The notes under the pieces: generated by a model
Database searches by the model: none
What the model was told of the DNA's origin: nothing
Seen by the model: only the letters and a program-made list of their open reading frames with translations
Shown: positions 1 through 10,673 of the stretch, one piece after another
Numbering within the stretch: position 1 is the stretch's first letter
How the letters are laid out: every line of letters begins with the position of its first letter
Program-made: the position numbers and the translations under genes
Source: Elysia chlorotica
Taxonomy: Eukaryota > Mollusca > Gastropoda > Plakobranchidae
Direction: 5' to 3'
DNA length: 64,000 nt
Assembly: GCA_003991915.1 (NCBI GenBank)
Contig: RQTK01000028.1
Coordinates: 119,903-183,902 of the forward strand

Positions 1-874
1 TGATTGTAAATGAGTGAGCGGTGGATCCAAGACTAGATCCCCATCTATGAAGTTGATAGGTCTAGAGATTGAAGGTCTAATATATTCCATCTAAAACAAA
101 TCCTTTAGTTTAGGGAAAGACAAGAGGATCTAATTTCCGCTTATCCAGATCTTAAGTTTTCAAAGAGCGTCTTTAGGGTAATAATGTGTGTTTCTACCTC
201 CTTATCTTATGTTTTTGTCCAAATTTTGCTAGTTATTACACTACATACATATTTAGTGTTTCTGTCGAAACTTTGCTATAACCCACATAGGGCTTAGTGT
301 TTTATTTGTTCAACTAAAATTCTTTGGTATGACCGTTGAATAAAGCTTTAGATGCTCTAAGCAGAGATCATAATTTAATGTTCCTGGGTTGAAAGAGACT
401 ATTTTGCCTACGATGTTAAGTATAATAATTGCGACACACAGCTTTTATATGCCCATTAGACAGGAACACTACGTTATAATGTAAAACAAATTTCAAAAAT
501 TGGGCAGAAACCATATTACATAATTTGCATGGCCAATAGGCTACATTTTGACATTACCACAGAATTATGAGTACAACTATAATTTAGGCTTCTTACACTA
601 GTTACAGTACACAACAAACGTAGATCTACAACAGATGTAACAACTACTATTTATAAGATGGTTTCACCCTGAGAGATCAAGTCAAACTAGATCTAGTCCT
701 CTTTATATAGCCACCATTAGGACATGGTAGTTAGATAGATCTATATAAAAAAAATGTAAGAAAAAATAAAATTTAAAAAATTTAATTTGAAGAAATTTAT
801 AAACAAATGTTTACTTTTTCTAATTTGCCATGTACCACTGTGGTGTAGTAAATTTTGTTACTGAGGGGACTTAG
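1..874. other. AT-rich intergenic stretch, no gene seen
   Basis: No open frame or splice-flanked exon is convincing here. The stretch is AT-rich and holds several AGATCT/TAGATC words. It also has short segments (around 200-320 and 470-510) resembling the 'cagaaacactat' sequences near 18.0-18.4 kb, so part of it is probably old dispersed repeat. Confidence 0.5.
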
Positions 875-990
875 TACGAGGGCAGGCTGATAAATAAGGG
901 CCGTTTTTGAATAACTTTTTTATTTGAAGGACTACAGAAGCAAGTTACACATCAAATGAAAGCTTAGAGTCTCCCCTATCTGATGAACTA

Positions 991-1828
991 TCATTTTTCA
1001 ACATAGTTACCATCGCGTTCAATACAGAGGCGCCAGCGTTGTACAAGTTTTCGCATGCCGTCGGCGAAGAATTCTGGAGTCTGGGATCGGCACCAAGAGC
1101 GAACATCCGCCTCAACTTCTGCATCGGTTTCATAGTGATTTCCTTTGAGATGTTTCTTCAGCAAAGGAAATAAGAAAAAGTCAGACGAGGCCAAATCAGG
1201 ACTGTATGTCGGATGTGGTATGGTAGGAAGTTCCAACTGCTGTAAAGCGCACTGGGTTTGGCGACTGGTGTGTGGCCGAGCATTATCGTGCTGGATGACG
1301 TCTTTGACTTTGTCCTGTCGAACCCGTCTGAGTCGGCTCTTCAATGCACGCAGAGTTGACACATATCTCTCTGAATTTATTGTTGTGCCTTGCTCCAAAA
1401 ACTCAATATGGACGATACCTTCCATGTCCCAGAATATTGTCAGCAAAACCTTTCGAGCTGATGCGACGACTTTGAACTTCTTCGGGGCTGGAGAGTTCTT
1501 GTGTCGGTACTGCATAGACTGCATCTTGCTCTCTGGGTCATAGTGATGCACCCAAGACTCGTCACCAGTGATGATGCTCCGCAGAAAACGCTCGCCGTCA
1601 TGAGTGAATCTTTCCAACAGTTGTGTACAGATCGTTTTCCTCTGTGCCTTCATTTCCACAGTGAGCTGTCTCGGTACCCATCTTGCCGAGACTTTCCTGT
1701 AACCAAGGTGGACTGTGATAATGTGATGAACTCGTTCTTTTGAAATGTCAAGCGCATTTGCAATGTCTTTTGTTTCACTCTTCTATTTGCAACAATCATT
1801 TCGTCTACCTTCTGTTGGTGCTCAGACG
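991..1828 (-). pseudogene. Mariner transposase, 5'-truncated and frameshifted copy
   Basis: This is a DDE transposase of the mariner (D,D34D) group, which cuts and pastes the element at TA sites. An uninterrupted frame covers the catalytic domain. It shows the first Asp in TGDESWVHHYDPE, the second in HDNARPHTS and the third in the SDFF of the YSPDLASSDFF block, with 34 residues between the last two. The frame also runs upstream of 1659 through a helix-turn-helix-like segment (DIANALDISKERVHHI) to a -KQK- stretch near 1770, where the frame shifts. Beyond that an EHQQKVDEMIVANRR segment continues in another frame up to the junction near 1823. The N-terminus is missing, so it cannot encode a complete enzyme. 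Relative to the plus-strand copy it lacks one Val codon before IQHDN. Confidence 0.85.
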
Positions 1829-2165
1829 GGTTCGACAGGACAAAGTCAAAGACGTTGTCATCCAGCACGATAATGCTCGGCCACACACCAGTCGCCAAAC
1901 CCAGTGCGCTTTACAGCAGTTGGAACTTCCTACCATACCACATCCGACATACAGTGCTGATTTGGCCCCGTCTGACTTTTTCTTATTTCCTTTGCTGAAG
2001 AAACATCTCAAAGGAAATCACTATGAAACCGATGCAGAAGTTGAGGCGGATGTTCGCTCTTGGTGCCGATCCCAGACACCAGAATTCTTCGCCGACGGCA
2101 TGCGAAAACTTGTACAACGCTGGCGCCTCTGTATTGAACGCGATGGTGACTATGTTGAAAAATGA
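1824..2165 (+). pseudogene. Mariner transposase, C-terminal half only
   Basis: The frame starts abruptly at LRRVRQDKVKDVV and carries HDNARPHTS and YSADLAPSDFF, followed by the same C-terminus as the minus-strand copy, ending at a stop at 2163-2165. The first catalytic Asp and the DNA-binding domain are absent, so it is non-functional. It is the mirror partner of the minus-strand copy, and the junction lies within the arginine-rich LRRVRQ segment. Confidence 0.85.
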
Positions 2166-2281
2166 TAGTTCATCAGATAGGGGAGACTCTAAGCTTTCAT
2201 TTGATGTGTAACTTGCTTCTGTAGTCCTTCAAATAAAAAAGTTATTCAAAAACGGCCCTTATTTATCAGCCTGCCCTCGTA

Positions 2282-2452
2282 TAATAAGTGGCTATAGATA
2301 TGATAATTGGACAAATAGCCAAAAGGCTAATCCTCTGGCAGACGTACAACTGAGACAGCTGTGACTTTCACCAATAGATGGAACAGCAAGCAACTCTAAC
2401 CAAAGGCTGCCGGAGGAACAGTTATCATAGCCATTTGGCTGTTTGTCTGGCT
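2282..2452. repeat. 173-bp direct repeat, copy 1 (abuts the mariner)
   Basis: It begins taataagtggctatagatat and is almost identical to 3138-3309. Mariner's outer TA lies directly against its first bases, so the transposon inserted at the edge of this repeat. It loses similarity at 'ctggct', before the terminal atagccactt seen in copy 2. Confidence 0.85.
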
Positions 2453-2514
2453 CATTCTCCCAAAGGACAACATATAATAAATATATCACACGAAAAGTTT
2501 GTCAAGTAGGCACA

Positions 2515-2553
<39 letters not shown>

Positions 2554-3136
2554 CGAAACAACAAAAGTAAAACAATAACAGAACAAAACAGGCGTGTTAG
2601 TGATATCCAAAGTGTGGCGAGGTGGCTTAATCGGTAGAACGGATGGTTTTTAATCAGGAGATTTCAGATCAAGTCCTTGTTGAAGTAGTCTTTGTTTGCG
2701 AGTGCTGTATCGGTGTCAGTTTAATGTGGCAGGCATTCACGAATATTTTAGGTGTTAGTCTTACGACCTGTCGCTGTTTGTGGTCTAGTTAGAGAAAGTA
2801 GAACGAGTATGTTAGGGAGAATATTGTTGATGGGTCCCAAGACTAACGTCTAATTATTTTACAAACTGTCACACAGAGGCGGGGGATGATGTTGCTTTAA
2901 AATCACGGGTGATCTTTATTATGCATACCCTACATACAAACATGGATCTGGATTTTATGTTAATTGTGGGGGAGGGGGTGTTGCCTAGTCGATAATCTGA
3001 GGATTGTGTGTTCGAATCCCGATCGGCCTAGCCGGTTCCTTATCATATGGTGGGTGTCAGAACAACGCAACTAGCTAAGACAAAATGATGATGTCTTCGT
3101 ATCTTCAACTATGTCATAATTGGAAAGCACATCAAG
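2453..3136. repeat. Gene-free stretch with a CAA microsatellite and decayed tRNA-derived SINE pieces
   Basis: A (CAA)n run covers about 2516-2553. A tRNA-like head follows (ggcgaggtggcttaatcgg near 2618), with a decayed 'cggtgtcagtttaatgtggc' body segment near 2711. A reversed tail-like piece (gggtcccaagactaacgtct) lies near 2833. A second tRNA-like head with a B-box-like gttcgaatccc lies near 3010. All are too diverged to be functional tRNAs. Confidence 0.55.
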
Positions 3137-3334
3137 TATAATAAGTGGCTATAGATATGATAATTGGACAAATAGCCAAAAGGCTAATCCTCTGGCAGAC
3201 GTACAACTGAGACAGCTGTGACTTTCACCAATAGATGGAACAGCAAGCAACTCTAACCAAAGGCTGCCGGAGGAACAGTTATCATAGCCATTTGGCTGTT
3301 TGTCTGGCTACCGCACAAATAGCCACTTCCTTAA
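3137..3334. repeat. 173-bp repeat, copy 2; possible MITE with short terminal inverted repeats
   Basis: Same sequence as 2282-2452. This copy continues to 'aaatagccactt', the reverse complement of its start 'aagtggctat'. That suggests a short non-autonomous element of about 195 bp. The inverted ends are short (10-11 bp), so the class is uncertain. Confidence 0.55.
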
Positions 3335-3359
3335 TATTTTGTCTTAAAACAAAAAAGTC

Positions 3360-3485
3360 CTTAGCGGTTAGCCCTTAGATCACTAGGTGGTCCTGGTGTA
3401 GAACATCGGCAAAAGATCCGAATTAGAGCCCTGGCGATTTCGCTCCCTACATGTTGGGACGGTGTCGGTTTAATGTGCATACAAT
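3360..3485 (+). repeat. Decayed tRNA-derived SINE head and body
   Basis: The words 'gtagaacatcggc', 'gagccctggcgatttcgctc' and 'ggtgtcggtttaatgtg' match in order the intact SINE at 4486-4735. Several internal deletions are present and the tail is lost. Confidence 0.6.
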
Positions 3486-3507
3486 CACCTTGCAGTGGGA
3501 AAGGAGT

Positions 3508-3625
3508 ACCCTAGATCTAGATCTAGGGCCTCAATCAATTTGCATAAATCTAGATCTAGATTAGATCTAGATCTACACTTATAATTATAGTAGATCTAGA
3601 TTCTAGATGTAGTCTAGAAATCTAG
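3508..3625. repeat. Cluster of CTAGATCTAGAT words
   Basis: This stretch is made largely of overlapping tagatct/ctagatc words in both orientations (the motif is its own near reverse complement). The same words recur through the window, for example near 13.5, 14.7, 15.2, 16.45, 21.65 and 47.7-48.1 kb. Confidence 0.7.
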
Positions 3626-3661
3626 AAATTAAAATTTTAATACTGTCTCAGTATTACTTAC

Positions 3662-3839
3662 CAGCGTGACATTGAAGGACGTCTAACTGCCTATCCATGG
3701 CAGTCGGTTTCTCATACTGATACATGTCTTCGGTGGTAGCAGTTCTCATCGCAGATCTACACCTGGACTCGCGGGCTTGTTTGGCACTCAGCCTGACCGT
3801 GTCAGTGTGCTGCGTGATTAGAGAACGCGGGAGCAACAA
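3662..3839 (-). CDS. Possible first coding exon of an unidentified gene (partial)
   Basis: I do not recognise the product. An open frame begins at an ATG at 3839 (MLLPRSLITQHTDTV...) and runs to a strong GTAAGT donor, with the exon ending at 3662 in phase 1. Nearer the end it reads MYQYEKPTAMDRQLDVLQ. A shorter start within the exon is possible. Any downstream exons would lie toward or beyond the left edge of the window, and I could not identify one among the repeats at 0-3.6 kb. The combination of open frame and consensus donor could be chance, so this is a weak call. Confidence 0.25.
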
Positions 3840-4370
3840 ATCTGCGAGGGAGGGCTAGATCTAGATCAGATGCTGTAGATCCACGAAATCTCTAGTGTGT
3901 CTATACTTTCACTTTAAGCAAATGTCACTCGATATCAGCGCGTTCTTACAGAGGCTTAGATCTAGTTTCGATTGTCTCCCAACGAACTTCACAATTCACA
4001 TTAAACTTACAGGAATACAAATCCATGCTCCTCGAATACAATCAGATTCAAAGAACGGTAGAAGGGAAGCTATGAGTTTCCGGTATATAAGTCAACCAGA
4101 GTTGTGTCCCTGTTTCGTAATGATAATGAATTATTTACATATTTTAAATAATACATGTATGAATTTTTTTTTTAATGCCCTGCGGGTGCATTTTAATAAT
4201 TGTATCGTTTACGTGTTGTTGTCGTGTTTTTTGTGTTCTTTTTTTTCAGTTTTAAGTGTGTTTTATTTCTTCAGACAATCTTCTTCAGTTTCTATTTCCA
4301 TGATCTCCATTCTTTGCATTGCATTATACATGTACACTCCTGTGTTCATTGGTCTTGAGGCCCAATGCTC
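3840..4370. other. No gene seen
   Basis: AT-rich sequence without a convincing exon. The long plus-strand frame crossing it ends in the serine-coding read of the following TTC microsatellite and is not credible. Confidence 0.4.
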
Positions 4371-4485
4371 TTCTTCTTCTTCTTCTTCTTCTTCTTCTTC
4401 TTCTTCTTCTTCTTCTTCTTCTTCTTCTTCTTCTTCTTCTTCTTCTTCTTCTTCTTCTTCTTCTTCTTCTTCTTCTTCTTCTTCT
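4371..4485. repeat. (TTC)n microsatellite
   Basis: An uninterrupted run of TTC of about 115 bp directly abuts the head of the SINE that follows. Confidence 0.95.
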
Positions 4486-4735
4486 GGGGGGGTGCGATAG
4501 CCCTAGGGTAAAACATCGGCTTCCGACGCAAAAGGTCCAGGTTCGAGCCCTGGCGATTTCGCTCCCTACTGGTTGAGTCGGTGTCAGTTTAATGTGACCG
4601 GCTTAGACAGGAGTCATGGTATCCCCGCCCTGTCTCGTGTGTGACAGCATATAAAATTTTCAGACGTCAGTTTTGGGGCCCTTCCTCAATATAGCCTATT
4701 ATAGTGCTGATGTTGGACGTTAAACGAACTCAACA
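4486..4735 (+). mobile_element. tRNA-derived SINE, near full length
   Basis: The order of parts is: tRNA-like head with A-box-like 'tagccctagggtaaaacatc' and B-box-like 'ggttcgagccc'; a body beginning ctactggttgagtcggtgtc; the block caggagtcatggtatccccg; and a tail 'gtgctgatgttggacgttaa' ending in an aac-rich end. The same family occurs at 41018, 45307, 52283, 54513, 60036, 61228 and 63804, and as decayed pieces elsewhere. It would be mobilised by a partner LINE. Confidence 0.85.
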
Positions 4736-4799
4736 ACTCTTCTTCTCCTTTTCCGTCTCCTTTTTCTTCTCCTTTTCCTTCTCCTTTTTCTTCTTCTTC

Positions 4800-5505
4800 T
4801 TTGTCTTCTTCTTGTAGACAACTGCGGCAATGGCCGACCATTCCACTATGTTGTCAGTTCTCCTGAGATTATTGTTTAGAAATTCTTTCCTCGTTGCGTA
4901 GCTATTCAGACTGTCTTGTGTGTTTTGTGCAGCGCCTTCCGCTGCCCTTTGTAAGTTTCGACAAATCTTTCCACACAATTATTTGCTTTTCTGTTACATC
5001 ACTTATTTTTAGATGCTCAAAAAGTGCAGTTGTCTTTTCTGACGGGTTTGGGTAGGGATCCTTTGCACCCGACCATTTCAATTATTTCCTCGTGTGACTT
5101 CCTTTCTGTCTATGAATTCTCATACTACTTCTGATATGCCACGTTTCTGATGCTTAAAGTCTTCTTTTGGGGTCTTTAGTTAACATGCACGAAAAGTTTT
5201 GATGAAAACTTTCGTAGTGTTGATTTTGGTGCTGAGCCTTACATTTCTGTTGAAAAAGATAAACTTTGTCTTGGTGAATATGTCCTTATACAAAGTGACT
5301 CTCTTCTGTATTTCTGTGTCGCATCTGATGTCTGGAGTTTTTGTGAAACCCAAATATTTAAAGGTCTTAACTTATTTTCTTCCCTTTTCATAAAACGACA
5401 CACACAGGGTTGTCTGACTTTTTTGGGGGGATCGCCATGCACTCAGCCTTCTCTGCATTCAGTTGAAGCCATCGGTTTTCACTTTCGATTATGTAAGGAT
5501 ATTTG
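4800..5505 (-). mobile_element. Non-LTR retrotransposon (LINE) fragment: end of the reverse-transcriptase ORF
   Basis: Read on the minus strand from about 5480, the pieces are ENRWLQLNAEKAECM, then after a frame change KTFKYLGFTKTPDIRCDTEI, then a region with NRNVRLSTKINT. After a deletion, NSYATRKEFLNN and RRTDNIVEWSAIAAVV follow, near 4815-4915. The FKYLG motif with the downstream ETR-like layout is typical of the C-terminal part of non-LTR reverse transcriptases. Frameshifts and deletions make it dead. A CTT/TTC-rich tract at its 3' end (4733-4815) is simple sequence. Confidence 0.75.
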
Positions 5506-6620
5506 TACCCCCCCCCCCCCCTTCCCCTACTCCATATTGACATCTCCTCATCACCACCACAAACCCATTCTTCCTCTCAACAAGGTGTTGTTTTAAATGA
5601 CTGGCTTCCATGACTGCAAACTCTGTTCTTCAGCCTGTCTATATCTCTGCTTCTCTCTCTCTCTCCAGCTTTCAATGTCTTTCCCTCCCTCTACGCCATT
5701 CTATGTCTGCTTGTCTGCCTGTATCACTATCCCTTTCTCTGCATGCCTGTCTCCCTTTATCTTCCCGTGTATCCCCTTTACTTTATACCTAAGTCTATAT
5801 CGTATTTATTGGTTGTTCACCATTTCCTATTGTCTTCACTCTTCATTCATCTGACCCTCTATCAGTATCATCCCAACACAACAAATTTCACCATCTCTCT
5901 CGCTTTCCCTGTTTCTTCCTATTTTATATTGCAGATGCACATGTATCGCCGCTCCGACATTTTTTCTATTCCATCTTTTACTTAAGTTAAATGTATACAC
6001 TTCTGAGTGTTAGTTAGATATCATCATAAATGATCGTATCACATGTTCTTACTGTTAAAAGTGTCATACAAGTACTTATATAATCACCATTGTTTTTGCA
6101 CATGTCATTGTGTCCCTCATAATTATGTATACTGTATATACAATGTACGTCTATCCAACCAATCTTGTATTTTTGTAATACGTATGACTGACTGCTTGGT
6201 TCCCACACCTTTTCCATACACCCTCTCTTTCTCCAGCGATCTCTCTATATACATTAACAAGCTGGGGTCCCGTTCATACGAACAGGTTGAATACATTGTA
6301 ATTGTCTGTAAGCCGATTCTTTTTGAACGGGGAACTTTTAGACCCCTTGCCATCAGTTAATACATTTTTGCCTCCTCCTTTTTTATTAAATGAAATTACA
6401 TATATCTTTTTTCTTCTTTTTATTTCTTTCTTTCTTTCTTCTTTTTATATATTCCTCCTTTAAAAAAATTAATTATTATTACTTTTTTCTTTCTTTTTAC
6501 TCTCTCTCTCTCTTTTCGTACATATTATATCTAGACAACTACGCTACTGCTGCTGCTAATAATGGACAGATTTTACCATTTAAGCACATGATTTGATTAA
6601 TTTCTCCTAGGTTCCTCTAG
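5506..6620. other. Pyrimidine-rich gene-free stretch
   Basis: A poly-C run lies at about 5508-5522, followed by long CT/TTTC-rich sequence. The open frames here (for example 5597-5854) encode only low-complexity S/L/F-rich peptides and lack splice or start support. Confidence 0.5.
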
Positions 6621-6621
6621 G

Positions 6622-6672
6622 GAGTCCAATACGGCGACTGGTCCCAAGACTTACGTCGGACAATTTTATGTA
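6622..6672 (-). repeat. SINE tail fragment
   Basis: The words 'ggtcccaagacttacgtc' and 'caattttatgt' match the minus-strand tail of the SINE family (gggccccaagacggacgtct ... caattttatgt). Only about 50 bp remains. Confidence 0.6.
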
Positions 6673-7933
6673 ACAATTTTTCTTGTTGGAAAAAAATTCT
6701 CCCCACCTCTAACAATAGTTCCAAGATACTAAAGGAAATGAAATTTCTCATTAGTACGCCTATCAATAAAATTTTTCTCTCCATTCAGTAACAAAATAAT
6801 GAAGTTACAAAATATCACCAGTACATAATGCAATGAAGGTCACAAGGTATTGACTTTTTTTTAATGAGTTTCAAAGAAGGTGTGCATTTTGTCAGAGTGT
6901 TTTGGGCACAAAGGCTACTTTCAAGTAGGCCTTTTGCTAATGTTGTGTTTAACAATATTCGTTTATTTAAAAATAGATTTTATCTTTTTTTTTTAAGTAT
7001 AGAGAGGATTCTGTAGAGGAACCCCTCCAAACTATCTTACAGTAACCACGATCTTCGACATTTCTCATCCAATACATTAAAAATTGTTGTGCAGTTTAAT
7101 TTCTTCTGTCTTCATCTGGAGCTTGGTCTTGCTCTTCCCTATTTGAAATAGATAAGTCTGGGTTGTCAAATGGTAACTTTTGATGTCCATCTGTTGTTTG
7201 GCATTTTCACTACATGGTCTACATGCTTGGATGATTTGATTTTTTTAAAATCTGGCCTCCTTCATTTGTGTCTTCTGTCTAATCCATACATTGGTTTTGT
7301 GATCAAATAAGGATACACCAATTATCTTTCCATCATTACAAAAGCTAGAGATTCTATCTGAGGATCAAAAAGTGACCAAGTTTCTGCAGTATATCCCAGA
7401 GGAGAGTATGAATATTAGAGGAAGATCAGCATGTGAAAAAATGGATGGAGGTATACACAACAAAAAATAATATGGCAGTTTTTTTTTTTTTTATCATCAA
7501 AGTATTAGACAATAAGCAAGGTCTCACTTTCAATGAGTTGAACATAGACTTACAATTTCCTATTTTTCTCCCTAGAGACACTAATAATTAATGCTAAATA
7601 GTGAAAACAAACAAAGGAAAGGCACAAATTGGAAGATGATTTTTTGCATATCTTTTATAACAAGATCAAAACTTAATTTTTACACAAATTACTCTATCAA
7701 GTACTGTAATGTAAAAATATTTTAATGCATTTTGTTTTGCGAAACTTAAACCATCAGCCTCTATATGACCAAAACGCACATAAAAAAAAAAAGAAATTGG
7801 GAAAAGGAAAAAAAAGTTCAGATCCACCTCAATATTCCGATTTACTTTTCTGAATAACATATAATTTTCTAAAAGATGTACGTATGTCATATAAATAAAT
7901 AAGCTAACAATGAGAAATTGTGTATAAAAATTA
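6673..7933 (-). other. 3' untranslated/flanking region of the STI1-like gene
   Basis: No coding exon is seen. It lies directly downstream of the TGA at 7936-7934. Possible minus-strand polyadenylation words are ATTAAA near 7718 and AATAAA near 6962. The true end cannot be placed from sequence alone. Confidence 0.4.
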
Positions 7934-10641
7934 TCAGGAGGCTTGGAATCTCAATAAACCCTTCATGAAGAGCAGTGTGATTCTCTCTTTCAGGTCTCCT
8001 GTGGCTTTGTCCACAATTCTGGGAAAATAAAATAAAAACATTTACAATACCATTCTTATTGCAATATAAGCTTCATGACATTTAAACAAATGTGTAGTGG
8101 TCTCATAGACCAAATCTAGTTGTGCAGTCTATAATGTGCTCTACTTATACACTGTGATATACTGAGATTAGAGCAGAGCATACTACCAAAAACTTAGTTT
8201 GAAATACTGCACTTATTTCACCAAGCCAGTTCAAATGTTGCCCCTGTTTTAACAACTTTTCATGATAACACATTTTCTTCTTGGCTGAGTTTCAAATGTA
8301 AATAGACACATTTTTTGTTGTCACTACAGAATAGATATTCACTTTAAAAATCAATTTATAAATAAATTGTTTTCCGCTGAAGAATACTTTGCACAGGTTT
8401 CATCAGTGCTAACATTCCCAAAAGCAACAGATCAACCAACAATACAAGTCTGAGACATTTAGCAATATGAGTATATTTAAAAATTATAGAATTTAAATTT
8501 GGGGACTTTATGGGCAAACCATTTGGTCATCATGTTTCAATTTGTGAAAATTCGGGTTACTCAATAGTAAAGAGGGTAAATATTTAACACCCAAAATTTG
8601 ATGCTATATGATGAATTTCTTTACAGTCTACATAATAAAATACATACAGAGGTAGTCCACATATCATTTATTAGCAGACTATTCAAACTAGAAAATTCAG
8701 ATTTATTCATAACATTTTTTCCTGCCATACAAACTTCTACGTAAAATTTTTAAGCCAGCACCTTAGCAAGCCAGAAATAAAATGCTAAAAGACGTTCATT
8801 GGGTTTAACAGGAGCAAAGTCCTTTGTTTCACTTTACTTGAAAATATTTTAACCTTCCATATAATATTCAGCTATAGCTACTATAGGCTCACAAGTGTTA
8901 TAGGCAATTTCTTTGCATTCCTTGAATAATTGATCACAATAGTAAAAAGATATGATTAATTTGCTTTTATTTTCTTCTAAGTGAAACAGCTCTGGTTGAA
9001 TACAGTTGGGAAAGGGTAAAAAAGTCTTTCCAGACCTGGCCTCTAATACCCACAACATTGGTTATTGAGGGTAAACCTGCATCAGTACGGGGTCAGTCAT
9101 AAAAACAATAAAAAATTTGACTATGTGATAATCAGCATCTGAATGACATGAACTATATTTCATCAAATCCTCTCTTTTTTACAGATGGACTGGAAAGAAA
9201 TTCAAACTATGAAAAAAACCCCAACATATTATAACTAAAACCAGACGGAAAAGTATGTCTACATACTTTTGAGCTTTTTCAGGATCTGTCCGCAATAGTT
9301 GAATAATGTTCATAATCTGGGGGTCCATCAAAGTTTCCATCACTCTCTTGTCTTTCAAAACTTCCCTGACTTCATCGTCTGCCATTAAAGGAGCTTTGGA
9401 AACTTCCTGGATATCTGCACCTGCTCCTGGCGTATAGGTCAAGATATCAGGCACTCGGCCGCCTCCACTGCTGCCTGAGGATGCACCGTCTAAGGTGACT
9501 TTCGAGAGAGGGGAGGACACATCATCATCATCATCTGCATTAAGCTCTACAATTTTGGACTTGGACTTGGAGGAAGATTCTTTGGGCTTTGGCTTAGAGC
9601 ATTCATCAAGTGATGCATCAAGTTCACTTGTAACATCTACTATCTTTGGTGATTTTGCTGTAGCGCCAACAGTGTTTGAAAATTGTTTTGAATCATTCAG
9701 GGATTTGGCCATCTGTGACTGTCCTGGCACAGACTGTGATGAGTTCTGAGTTTTTTGTTGACTTGGATTGTCTCCCATTGATGTAAAATGATCACCTGAA
9801 GCAAGAGAGACCATCAGATAAGAGACAGGATTAAAAATCACAATTTAAAAAAAAAGTGGCACAAAATGTGTCAGCAAAAAGAAAAAAGTGGCTATCCCAT
9901 AAAACATAAAAAAAAAAAAAATCACTAAAATAGCATGTTACACAATCTGTATTTCTAAAGCATGCATCAATGCCACATACCTGCCATTAATATTTATGTA
10001 TATGACTCTACAATGTTAAAAGAAAAGGGGAGGTCTTTTTAGTAAGGTGGATGGTCTGAATCATATTGGTTCCCACACAAAGAAAGAAAGCCAAAAAAGG
10101 ACGGGGGGGGGCTGAGGCTGAACATTTTCAAGATTTTCGTTCGTCTAGAAAGGCTCTGAAAAAGTCCCTGATGTGATAAATGGTTTCATTTATTAAAGGA
10201 AATAGATGTGATACATGTATAACTATTACTCGTGCTGACAGACATTTAACTGCTGATAAACAAAAGTGCGACAGATTTTTTTCTATTTCCCTTGTTTCAT
10301 TTACATCTATAAATTCAAGATTGTACTTGTACATTTATTTTTATTTATTATGTATCAACATTTGCCTCAACAAAATTTATTTTTACTCTACATATGTTTT
10401 GCAATAAAAGCGTATTGATTTTCACTTGTAAAATAACGTTAATTATGCAAAATGTGACCTTAGAAAAGGCCGATTGATTGTTTCTTGAGTTAATAAACTC
10501 TCATAATGCAACTGAAGGATTTGCAATAAAAGCGTATTGATTTTCACTTGTAAAATAACGTTAATTATGCAAAATGTGACCTTAGAAAAGGCCGATTGAT
10601 TGTTTCTTGAGTTAATGTACTCTCATAAGCCAACTGAAGGG

Positions 10642-10673
<32 letters not shown>

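Larger units (their letters stand above)
875..2281. mobile_element. Palindromic mariner-type element: one longer copy (minus) joined to a 5'-truncated copy (plus)
   Basis: Both outer ends are the same terminal sequence in opposite orientation: tacgagggcaggctgataaa at 875 and its reverse complement ending at 2281. A TA dinucleotide sits at each outer edge, as expected for the Tc1/mariner target. The arms, roughly 875-1333 and 1823-2281, are nearly identical inverted copies of the 3' half of a mariner transposase gene with its terminal region. The roughly 490-bp centre is present only once and belongs to the minus-strand copy. The arms differ by few substitutions and one 3-bp indel, so the rearrangement is fairly young or kept similar by gene conversion. 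Confidence 0.85.

Noticed and set aside
4346..4576. Long poly-Ser, poly-Leu and poly-Lys frames
   Set aside because: They are the three readings of one TTC microsatellite. The flanks have no coding character.
9495..9749. Plus-strand frame across the fifth STI1-like exon
   Set aside because: Antisense shadow of a confirmed coding exon.
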